Assembly: GCA_026416315.1 (NCBI GenBank)
Contig: JAOAFK010000008.1
Span: forward strand, 1 to 13,355
DNA: 13,355 nt
Origin: Syntrophorhabdaceae bacterium
Lineage (GTDB): Bacteria > Desulfobacterota > Syntrophorhabdia > Syntrophorhabdales > Syntrophorhabdaceae
Direction of reading: 5' to 3'
Position numbers and translations under genes: made by a program. This document shows positions 7,847-13,355 of this stretch, piece by piece. The notes beneath the pieces were generated by a model. The model searched no databases. It saw only the letters and a program-made list of their open reading frames with translations, and was not told the DNA's origin. Positions within the stretch are counted from its first letter, which is position 1; each line of letters opens with the position of its first letter.

Positions 7847-8436
7847 TAAAGCACCTCTTTCATTGTAGCCGACCTTGGGATACAGGCAATATTCCCGAAG
7901 GGATCAATAAAAATAAGATCAATTCCACATGGGAAATCTCCCCTTAAACTCATAAGAACATCTAATTCCTCTTTGAACAAACCAGTAAGTGTAAGATATG
8001 TTGCTTTTTTTATGCCTGGCCCGCTTAAAAAAATAGTGCCTTTCTTATTTTCATTACTACAAGAATGGACTGTATAGATAACAGTTGCACTGTCATCCGG
8101 GTATTCAGGGCTACCTTTCTTTGCCTTAATAATCGCACCATCACTTTTACCTTCAAAGATTATAATAAAGTCTGCTTCAGAGATATCTTTAAACTGAGAA
8201 CGCGTTATAATTTCAATCTCCTTTGTATAACCATTCGGGTCATTTATGACAGTAAAAGAAACATTTCCATCAAGCAATGTTTCGAGGATATAAAATAATC
8301 CCATAAAAGGTTCAGGTAGAAACAGACCTTGATGTTGAATTTCTTTAAATAAATTATAAATTCTTCCTGGATGAGCCATGGCCTGGAGAATAATCCTGTA
8401 TATTCTCTGTGTTTTAAAGACTATTTCATTATTCAT
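7846..8436 (-). CDS. phnH: PhnH, C-P lyase core subunit
   Basis: PhnH is a small core subunit of the C-P lyase complex required for the nucleotide-coupling step; its fold is related to PLP-dependent transferases but it does not bind PLP. The protein has 196 residues (E. coli 194). Conserved segments are the opening TQRIYRIILQAMAHPGRIYNL at 9-29, LSGPGI at 137-142, GIDLIFID at 171-178 and the near-terminal IPRSA. Its ATG lies five bases after the phnG stop, with AAAGG inside the phnG end serving as the ribosome site. Confidence 0.94.
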   Translation of the reverse strand: MNNEIVFKTQRIYRIILQAMAHPGRIYNLFKEIQHQGLFLPEPFMGLFYILETLLDGNVSFTVINDPNGYTKEIEIITRSQFKDISEADFIIIFEGKSDGAIIKAKKGSPEYPDDSATVIYTVHSCSNENKKGTIFLSGPGIKKATYLTLTGLFKEELDVLMSLRGDFPCGIDLIFIDPFGNIACIPRSATMKEVL

Positions 8437-8441
8437 TCAAG

Positions 8442-8864
8442 CTAACCTTTGGGCATTAATTGAAATTGGACCTTTGTTTTTTCGATGAGCGACTGTTCTT
8501 TTATGGTTTTTTTATCATTAATGTTTTTTTGGAATTTAAGAAATCGCTCAAGCCTTTTTTTAAAAATCTCGTCATTGTCTTTGCATATGGCATCTATTGC
8601 TGCAATGATATATGCCTTTTCTGGCTCTTCACCTATGATGATTCCATAACCTCTGTGTCCAGCGCACTCAACCTCTGCATCAGTCACAAGAACCTCTCCA
8701 AGATGGAAATCTAAATTAAATGAATCTCTTACACTCATCATTACGAGGGCTGTACGGGCAGGACGAATAATTTTTATAGGCTTTGTATTTATGATTTTTT
8801 TAAGATATTTAGCTCTCTGTTTTTCCATATTTATAATAATTGAACGAAAATCTAATTCATCCAT
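8442..8864 (-). CDS. phnG: PhnG, C-P lyase core subunit
   Basis: PhnG is a small subunit of the PhnGHIJ core, needed for forming the ribose phosphonate triphosphate. The protein has about 140 residues (E. coli 150). Recognisable stretches are VMMSVRDSFNLDFHLGEVLVTDAEV, the GHRGYGIIIG turn with EKAYIIAAIDAI following, and a C-terminus with KVQFQLMPKG. Two starts compete: ATG at 8864, used here, two bases after the phnE stop; and TTG at 8870, two codons earlier, overlapping that stop by four bases. The AGAGG site is 11 bases from the ATG but only five from the TTG, so TTG is quite possible. Confidence 0.9.
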   Translation of the reverse strand: MDELDFRSIIINMEKQRAKYLKKIINTKPIKIIRPARTALVMMSVRDSFNLDFHLGEVLVTDAEVECAGHRGYGIIIGEEPEKAYIIAAIDAICKDNDEIFKKRLERFLKFQKNINDKKTIKEQSLIEKTKVQFQLMPKG

Positions 8865-8866
8865 AA

Positions 8867-9724
8867 TCAAGTAAACCTCTTTCTTATCATGGCACTAATT
8901 CTATCAACAATGGCAACAGTAACTACTATAATAATTAAAATTGTTGTAACATGATGGTTGTCATAACCGCGTAACCTATCATAGAGATATACACCTATGC
9001 CGCCTGCACCAGTAATGCCGAGAATAGTTGCTGAACGTACATCAGATTCAAATCTATAAAGGGTCATGGAAACAAAAAAAGGCATAATTTGAGGGATGAT
9101 AGCATATCGGATAATCTTAATAAAATGCGCACCAGTAGAGGCAAGGGCGTTCACCGGTTCACTGTCTATCGCCTCTATACCCTCGGAAAATAGTTTGATG
9201 AGAACACCTGATGTATGAACACCGAGGGCAAGGATACCAGCCATTGGCCCAAGGCCTACTGCAGAAACGAATATCAAAGCCCATACCACCTCATTTATAG
9301 AGCGAGATAGATTTGCGAAAAAACGTGTTGTAGTATAGATAATTTTTTTAATTGTTCTAAAAAAAACGGTTTGTTTGGGCATCATAATGTCAAGGGTATT
9401 TCTTGATGCAAAAAACGCAAAAGGAAAAGCAATAACAACAGAAATGACAAGGGCAATAATTGCCATGTGAACCGTCTCTACCATGGATAAGAGATATTGT
9501 TTTATTGTTTTTACATCTATAGCAGGAGGAATGAAACTACTCCCTTCAATTGAAGGGTTTCCCCTCAAATAAACAATCATATTCTCCCATCCTTTGATGA
9601 GTGCCCCCACACTCATCTCTGTGGTTTTCCAGCTCCATGTGAAAAGGGCGAGGAAGAGAAAGAGAATGATTATTTTATATGGGCTAAATGGATTTGTCTT
9701 CCTTCTTATCTCTTCGAGATGCAT
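8867..9724 (-). CDS. phnE: PhnE, phosphonate ABC transporter permease
   Basis: PhnE is the inner-membrane permease that passes phosphonate from PhnD into the cytoplasm with ATP hydrolysis by PhnC. The protein has 285 residues (E. coli about 276). Hydrophobic segments lie at about 17-32, 85-107, 146-170, 203-222 and 258-275. The cytoplasmic coupling loop EGIEAIDSEPVNALASTGA at 181-199 is the EAA motif, and RSATILGITGAGGIG at 230-244 is the PhnE family signature. It starts 26 bases after the phnD stop. Only one permease gene is present, so the channel is likely a homodimer. Confidence 0.95.
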   Translation of the reverse strand: MHLEEIRRKTNPFSPYKIIILFLFLALFTWSWKTTEMSVGALIKGWENMIVYLRGNPSIEGSSFIPPAIDVKTIKQYLLSMVETVHMAIIALVISVVIAFPFAFFASRNTLDIMMPKQTVFFRTIKKIIYTTTRFFANLSRSINEVVWALIFVSAVGLGPMAGILALGVHTSGVLIKLFSEGIEAIDSEPVNALASTGAHFIKIIRYAIIPQIMPFFVSMTLYRFESDVRSATILGITGAGGIGVYLYDRLRGYDNHHVTTILIIIVVTVAIVDRISAMIRKRFT

Positions 9725-9750
9725 AAATAGCCACCAAAAAACAATTCGTT

Positions 9751-10626
9751 CTATTTTTGAGATTGTTTTTTAGTTAATTGCATTAGTTCCCTGATGGTGT
9801 TATATGTGTCATCTGTAACTGGTTCAAAGCATTTTAATTTTAATTTTGCTAACCCATCTTTATCATTATATGAAATAAAAGCATCCCTCAGCGCTTTCTT
9901 AAGGGACTCGGGCAGATCTTTTCTATATGCAATTGGAGAACCGGGGATAAGGCGTGACCTCCAGAGGATTGTGAAATCCTTTTCTGCATCCCACATCTTT
10001 TTATCTCCTCTTGCAAGATCAAGGTCATTGGTAGCCGCGGCATCAACTTTTCCGTTTTTAACCGCCAGGATCGATGCCTGATGAGAGCCAGAATATATTA
10101 CCTTTGAAAAAAACACATGGGGATCAATTTTCATCTCATTTACAAAATAAACAGTGGGAACAAGGGTACCACTTGTAGAATTGGGATCTGTAAAGGCAAA
10201 GGTTTTCCCTTTCAAATCCCATACTGTTTTAAATGGAGAATTTTTATTTACTATGATAGTGCCATAATAGCCCCTTCCACTGTCATTTGTAACTTCGAGC
10301 ACAAATGCCTCTGCATTTGCCCTTGCTGCTGCCTCTACATATGATTTAGGTCCAAAATAAGCGAAATCAATATGTTTAAACTGCATGCCCGTGATTACCG
10401 CAGCATAATCAGTGGCGACCTTGAATTCGATCTTTGTGCCCAATTTATTTTCAAGATATTTTATAAGATTGTCATATCGTTCAGTCATATTAACAGAGGT
10501 GTCCGTTGGAATTACGCCAAATACAAGTTTTTCTGGCCATCCACTTTGACGGGCACCAACTGCTAAAGATGTTGTTAAAAAAGATACTGCCAAAACTACA
10601 AAAAATTGAATGATAATCCTTTTCAT
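9751..10626 (-). CDS. phnD: PhnD, periplasmic phosphonate-binding protein
   Basis: PhnD is the periplasmic solute-binding protein of the phosphonate importer. The protein has 291 residues, shorter than E. coli PhnD (338). A signal peptide has a basic MKR, a hydrophobic core at 4-21 and a likely signal peptidase I cut after VGA (residue 25); no lipobox cysteine is seen. Ligand-site blocks of the family are visible: FGPKSY at 91-96, the phosphonate-cradling STSG at 150-153 and NDLDLAR at 200-206. AGGAGG just upstream (complement of 10632-10637) gives a strong ribosome site, fitting the high protein level such binding proteins need. Aminoethylphosphonate or methylphosphonate preference cannot be read. 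Confidence 0.94.
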   Translation of the reverse strand: MKRIIIQFFVVLAVSFLTTSLAVGARQSGWPEKLVFGVIPTDTSVNMTERYDNLIKYLENKLGTKIEFKVATDYAAVITGMQFKHIDFAYFGPKSYVEAAARANAEAFVLEVTNDSGRGYYGTIIVNKNSPFKTVWDLKGKTFAFTDPNSTSGTLVPTVYFVNEMKIDPHVFFSKVIYSGSHQASILAVKNGKVDAAATNDLDLARGDKKMWDAEKDFTILWRSRLIPGSPIAYRKDLPESLKKALRDAFISYNDKDGLAKLKLKCFEPVTDDTYNTIRELMQLTKKQSQK

Positions 10627-10653
10627 AAAACCTCCTGAAGTTAAAAAGATTTT

Positions 10654-11457
10654 TTATGCATTTACCACAGCTGGTTCAGAATAATAGACATAAACATCAT
10701 CATCTCCATGCTGTTCTCCGTTTCGCCTGTATATTCGTTCAATCATATCGTCTGTTAACAAATCAGGTGCTCCATCGAATACAATACGACCACCATTTAT
10801 GCCAATTATGCGTGAACAATATTCACGGGCATAATGTATCTGATGCAGATTTGAAATGATGGTAATGCCGTATTTTTTATTTATATTTTTCAAAATTTCC
10901 ATTACTTTGCGGGCACTCACCGGGTCAAGGGAAGATATCGGTTCATCAGCTAATATTATTTCTGGCTCTTGTGCGAGGGCTCGCGCTATGGCAACGCGTT
11001 GCATTTGGCCGCCAGAAAGCATATCACATCTTTTAAGTATCTCTTTTTCCAAGCCAACGATCTTTGCATACTCGTAGATCTTAAAGTACTGTTCATGGTT
11101 ATAATATTTAATTATTGCAGGAATAAGACCTATCTTACAGAGCATACCGCTTGCGATATTATCGAGGACACTCATGCGCTTCACAAGATTAAAGGTCTGA
11201 AAAATAACACCTATGCGCGAGCGAAGCCTCTTTAAAGATGAATTCGTAATCTTATGAACTGCATAATCAAGTATATGCAATTCACCTTCAAAAATTTTTA
11301 TCGTGCCATTCAGGCCCATAAGAAGTGTTGTTTTTCCTTCGCCTGAAGGGCCTATAATGCTTATAAAATCACCTTTGTTGACCCTGACATTGAGGTCTTG
11401 TAAGACTTTTCTGGCGCCGTAACCCAATGAAAGGCCATTTATCTCAATCTGAACCAT
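10654..11457 (-). CDS. phnC: PhnC, phosphonate ABC transporter ATPase
   Basis: PhnC is the cytoplasmic ATPase driving PhnE. The protein has 267 residues (E. coli 262). Walker A is GPSGEGKTT at 36-44, the Q-loop is in IFQTFNLV at 85-92, the signature LSGGQMQRVAIARAL at 147-161, Walker B IILADEP at 167-173 and the switch His is His205 in SNLHQ, a form characteristic of PhnC. AAAGGGGG stands a few bases before ATG. It lies 34 bases downstream of the acetyltransferase gene with no terminator between them, so it belongs to the same transcript. Confidence 0.95.
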   Translation of the reverse strand: MVQIEINGLSLGYGARKVLQDLNVRVNKGDFISIIGPSGEGKTTLLMGLNGTIKIFEGELHILDYAVHKITNSSLKRLRSRIGVIFQTFNLVKRMSVLDNIASGMLCKIGLIPAIIKYYNHEQYFKIYEYAKIVGLEKEILKRCDMLSGGQMQRVAIARALAQEPEIILADEPISSLDPVSARKVMEILKNINKKYGITIISNLHQIHYAREYCSRIIGINGGRIVFDGAPDLLTDDMIERIYRRNGEQHGDDDVYVYYSEPAVVNA

Positions 11458-11491
11458 ATATACCCCCTTTATAGTGGTTATGTATTTTTAT

Positions 11492-11956
11492 TCATTCTTT
11501 ATTTATCCTGAAAACAGCCGATGAATGTTCAATAAAACCATTTTTAATATAGAATTCTCTCTTGTAACTTTCACGCCAAGTGCTTGATAAAACCTCTATA
11601 CGTTTACAGTAATGCTCATTGGCAAAGCTTATTGCTTTCTCAAGTAACATGGAGCCAATACCCATCCCCCTGAATTCCTTTTTAACTACCAATTCTTCAA
11701 TGCTTGCCATAAGCCCTTCCAATCGTAGACATGGTCTTATATTAACGCTTACAAACCCTACTGGTTCTTGTTTTTCTAAATTATCTGCCACAAAAAGACC
11801 CCATGTATTTCTCTCCTCGACCATTATTTCAAAAAGACGCCTGAACCCATCAGTATTGTGTATTTCATAGTTAAGATCTCCAAAAAGCTCTATGATAATA
11901 TCCATATCATCGAGATGGGCATCTCTTATTTTTGTTGTATGACTTAGCTTTTTCAT
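11492..11956 (-). CDS. phnO: GNAT acetyltransferase, PhnO-like (aminoalkylphosphonate N-acetyltransferase)
   Basis: PhnO transfers acetyl from acetyl-CoA to aminoalkylphosphonates such as 1-aminoethylphosphonate, which helps their use or detoxification. The protein has 154 residues (E. coli PhnO 144). The acetyl-CoA loop is RGMGIG at 96-101, preceded by the IEELVVKKEF strand, and the C-terminal FYIKNGF at 135-141 is the usual GNAT motif B. From memory, the line IEELVV...RG.GIGS.LL and the FYxxxGY/F then FRxxK ending run parallel to E. coli PhnO, so PhnO function is likely but not proven by motifs alone. It is the first gene of the phn operon, with its ATG about 28 bases after the predicted transcription start. 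Confidence 0.7.
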   Translation of the reverse strand: MKKLSHTTKIRDAHLDDMDIIIELFGDLNYEIHNTDGFRRLFEIMVEERNTWGLFVADNLEKQEPVGFVSVNIRPCLRLEGLMASIEELVVKKEFRGMGIGSMLLEKAISFANEHYCKRIEVLSSTWRESYKREFYIKNGFIEHSSAVFRINKE

Positions 11957-11990
11957 TATTCGATAACCCCAAAAGATTTTTTTGGAAGTA

Positions 11991-12044
11991 ATAATATCTG
12001 ATGATTATTAATTCTGTTTAAATTTTTATTAAATTTTTGGTTAA
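11991..12044 (-). promoter_or_regulatory. Pho-box promoter of the phn operon
   Basis: On the minus strand four half-sites follow one another: TTAACC (12044-12039), TTAATA (12032-12027), TTAAAC (12021-12016) and TTAATA (12011-12006), at steps of 12, 11 and 10 bp. A 9-bp gap leads to the -10 hexamer TATTAT (11996-11991). The gap is the same as at the porin promoter. The half-sites are weaker than TTAACA but keep the phase. Transcription would start near 11984 and run through all eleven genes to the terminator at 2971-2996, since no other promoter or terminator is visible within the operon. Confidence 0.65.
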
Positions 12045-12064
12045 TTTTTTTGTATCATTAATTT

Positions 12065-12089
12065 TCGAAATTTTATCGGAAAAATTCGA
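12065..12089. repeat. Short inverted repeat upstream of the phn Pho box
   Basis: TCGAAATTTT (12065-12074) pairs with AAAAATTCGA (12080-12089) with one mismatch around a five-base ATCGG loop. It lies 20 bases upstream of the first phn half-site. It could be an operator for a second regulator or a weak hairpin. In such AT-rich sequence chance is also possible, although the CG steps in both arms make it less trivial. Confidence 0.3.
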
Positions 12090-12193
12090 GTAACTAATAG
12101 AGGTAATAGATATTTCAAATTTTAGAAATGTATCGTGATTTAAATTTTTATTTTTCCTTGGCAAATTATTAGGTTAATATAATTAATAATTAA

Positions 12194-12454
12194 AACAGAA
12201 TAGATGAAAGAAAAGACATCCTTTTAACTTCTTTTGCTATATTATATGAGGTCGTAAAAGATTTTAAAATAGGCAGTGATATTAGTCTATCAAGCAATAC
12301 TGACCCTAAAACTTAAACAGCCCCTGCCTTTTTCCTTTTAGGTGGAAGCTATAAATTAGGAAAATGTATAAAAGTTGATGCTGCGGTGAAATTCGGACTC
12401 AACAGATATGAGGCAGACCATGCATTTATAGCCGGGGTGACATTAAATTTTTAA
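12194..12454 (+). pseudogene. Decayed C-terminal part of an outer-membrane transporter (phenol MetA-pathway family type)
   Basis: A single reading frame, free of shifts, gives a recognisable barrel end: ERKDILLTSFAILYEVVKDF, then SLSSNTDPKT, an in-frame TAA at 12314-12316, then TAPAFFLLGGSYKLGK, VKFGLNRYEADHAFIAG and a final VTLNF before TAA. From memory this follows the C-terminal third of the 'transporter' barrel family tied to the MetA phenol-degradation pathway (ERKD.......YEV.KD, NTDP...N..PAF..GG, GLN..E.D...LAG.T..F). Here an Asn or Lys position is a stop, and the N-terminal two thirds are missing: upstream the frame stops at 12191-12193 and no start is found. It is therefore a remnant, not a working gene. 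It lies between the two divergent Pho promoters and may mark an old junction. Confidence 0.65.
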
Positions 12455-12537
12455 CTTGTGATGATATAGCCCTTTTTGTTGTATTTGAAAACTGAATCTG
12501 TTAAGTATAGGAGATATTGAAAAAATGAAAATATGCT

Positions 12538-12602
12538 TTAAATTTTTATTAACAGAAATTTTAACAAAAATTTATTTTCTTTTAACTTGCCTTTTATATC
12601 AT
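12538..12602 (+). promoter_or_regulatory. Pho-box promoter of the HAD phosphatase gene
   Basis: Five half-sites in phase: TTAAAT 12538-12543, TTAACA 12549-12554, TTAACA 12561-12566, TTATTT 12572-12577 and TTAACT 12582-12587, at steps of 11, 12, 11 and 10 bp. The steps 12, 11, 10 repeat those of the phn promoter. A 9-bp gap leads to TATCAT at 12597-12602 as -10; TATATC, two bases earlier, is an alternative. Two perfect TTAACA copies make this one of the stronger arrays. Transcription would start near 12609, only about 17 bases ahead of the ATG. Confidence 0.7.
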
Positions 12603-12625
12603 AACAAAAACTTGAAGGGGCAAAC

Positions 12626-13355
12626 ATGAATCACTGGATGGAACAACTGGCATTACATTATAAAAAAATAAGAAATACCTACCCCCATGAAAAACTACTT
12701 ATTGTGTTTGACATAGACGGGACAATATTAGATATGAGATTTATCATACTTCATGTCCTTAAAGAGTTTGATAAACAGCATAAAACGGATTATTTCAAAG
12801 ATATAAAGGTATCAGATATTGATTTTCATGAGGCACACCTTAAAATCCTTCTCAATAGACTTTCTATAAAAGAAGAAGATCAGCAGTATATTCTATCGTA
12901 TTATGAAAATATGTTTTTACCAGCCCTTACAATAAAAAAGGCAAATAAACCCTTCAGAGGGGTATTCGATATTATAAGATGGTTTCAGATGCAGCCTGAC
13001 ACAGATGTGGGTTTAAACACAGGAAGGCCAGAATCCCTGCGCTTTAAGACGCTTTCATCATTAAATCTTATCGGTAGGGATTATGGTGTTGCTTTTAAAA
13101 ATGAACTCCTTTTTATGAATAAGAAAGGTTTAGACGCACATATACCTCATATCAAAAAGGATGGCATTAAGTATTTTCAAAACCTCGGGTATAAAGTCTT
13201 TGCATATGTGGACAATGAACCAGAGAATCTAAAAGCCGTAGAAGAAATAGATAGGGAAGGAAAGATACTGCTTTTACATGCAAATACCATATTTAAATCA
13301 TGCAAGAGTCACCTCAAGGGAAACTCTGTTAGTGGTAGTGATTATGAATTGTCAA
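12626..13355 (+). CDS. HAD-family phosphatase, Pho-regulated (partial, runs off the window)
   Basis: An open frame of 243 codons continues past the right edge. It is a haloacid-dehalogenase-type hydrolase, probably cytoplasmic (no signal peptide). Motif I is DIDGT at 29-33 with nucleophile Asp29 and acid/base Asp31; motif II is Thr132 in NTGRPE (131-136); the motif III lysine is probably Lys177 or Lys178 in KKDG; motif IV is VDNEPEN at 195-201 with Asp196. About 90 mostly helical residues between motifs I and II form a class I cap. Such enzymes remove phosphate from small phosphoesters; the substrate cannot be read. GAAGGGG (12614-12620) precedes ATG by five bases. A Pho-box promoter directly upstream and the neighbouring phn operon suggest a role in phosphorus scavenging. 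Confidence 0.85.
   Translation, partial: MNHWMEQLALHYKKIRNTYPHEKLLIVFDIDGTILDMRFIILHVLKEFDKQHKTDYFKDIKVSDIDFHEAHLKILLNRLSIKEEDQQYILSYYENMFLPALTIKKANKPFRGVFDIIRWFQMQPDTDVGLNTGRPESLRFKTLSSLNLIGRDYGVAFKNELLFMNKKGLDAHIPHIKKDGIKYFQNLGYKVFAYVDNEPENLKAVEEIDREGKILLLHANTIFKSCKSHLKGNSVSGSDYELS

Noticed and set aside
8865..8870. TTG start for phnG at 8870
   Set aside because: Not excluded: its spacing to AGAGG (five bases) is better than that of the ATG at 8864. ATG was kept as the default start because of codon preference only.
12138..12195. A further set of TTAAAT, TTAATA and TTAAAA words upstream of the relic gene
   Set aside because: Their steps (34, 9 and 7 bp) are out of phase, and no gene start follows; best explained by AT-rich composition.
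12525..12629. A 34-codon frame starting MKICFKFLL with TGA overlapping the HAD start codon
   Set aside because: It lies on top of the Pho-box array, whose repeated TTTTAACA text explains its hydrophobic residues, and the predicted transcription start is downstream of most of it.
1..13355. CRISPR arrays, tRNA or rRNA genes, insertion sequences
   Set aside because: Looked for spaced direct repeats, cloverleaf-like genes, transposase motifs and terminal inverted repeats; none were seen.

Overview
The window comes from an AT-rich, Gram-negative bacterium. Two outer-membrane proteins (one intact, one decayed) end in the C-terminal aromatic residue typical of beta-barrels, and the phosphonate transporter has a periplasmic binding protein with a signal peptide. 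The AT-rich composition, the strong AGGAGG-type ribosome sites and the type of the decayed barrel suggest an anaerobe of the Desulfobacterota or Nitrospirota kind. That placement is inference; nothing here fixes the species.

Layout. (1) Positions 1-1251, plus strand: the tail of an unrecognised gene, then an Lgt-like membrane protein. (2) 1323-2919, plus strand: a Pho-box promoter, a leader of about 180 nt and an OprP/OprO-type porin. (3) 2971-2996: a strong hairpin terminator between convergent transcripts. (4) 3043-11956, minus strand: a compact phosphonate operon read in the order phnO-like acetyltransferase, phnC, phnD, phnE, phnG, phnH, phnI, phnJ, phnK, phnL, phnM. Most joints from phnE onward overlap or are only a few bases apart. 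(5) 11957-12625: a regulatory region with two divergent Pho-box promoters and, between them, the decayed C-terminus of an outer-membrane transporter. (6) 12626-13355, plus strand: a HAD-family phosphatase that runs off the window.

How the genes work together. Under phosphate starvation the porin would admit anions through the outer membrane. PhnD, PhnE and PhnC would carry phosphonate across the inner membrane. PhnG, H, I and L would couple it to the ribose of a nucleotide, PhnM would remove diphosphate, and the radical-SAM enzyme PhnJ, helped by PhnK, would break the C-P bond. The usual last steps (PhnP cyclic phosphodiesterase and PhnN kinase) and the PhnF regulator are absent from the window.

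The most striking signal is regulatory. All three promoters (porin, phn operon, HAD phosphatase) carry four or five TTAACA-like half-sites at 10-12 bp steps, followed by exactly 9 bp and then a -10 hexamer. This looks like one Pho regulon whose box is closer to the Bacillus PhoP type than to the E. coli CTGTCAT type. It places the HAD phosphatase in the same response and makes it a candidate to finish the pathway in place of PhnP and/or PhnN.
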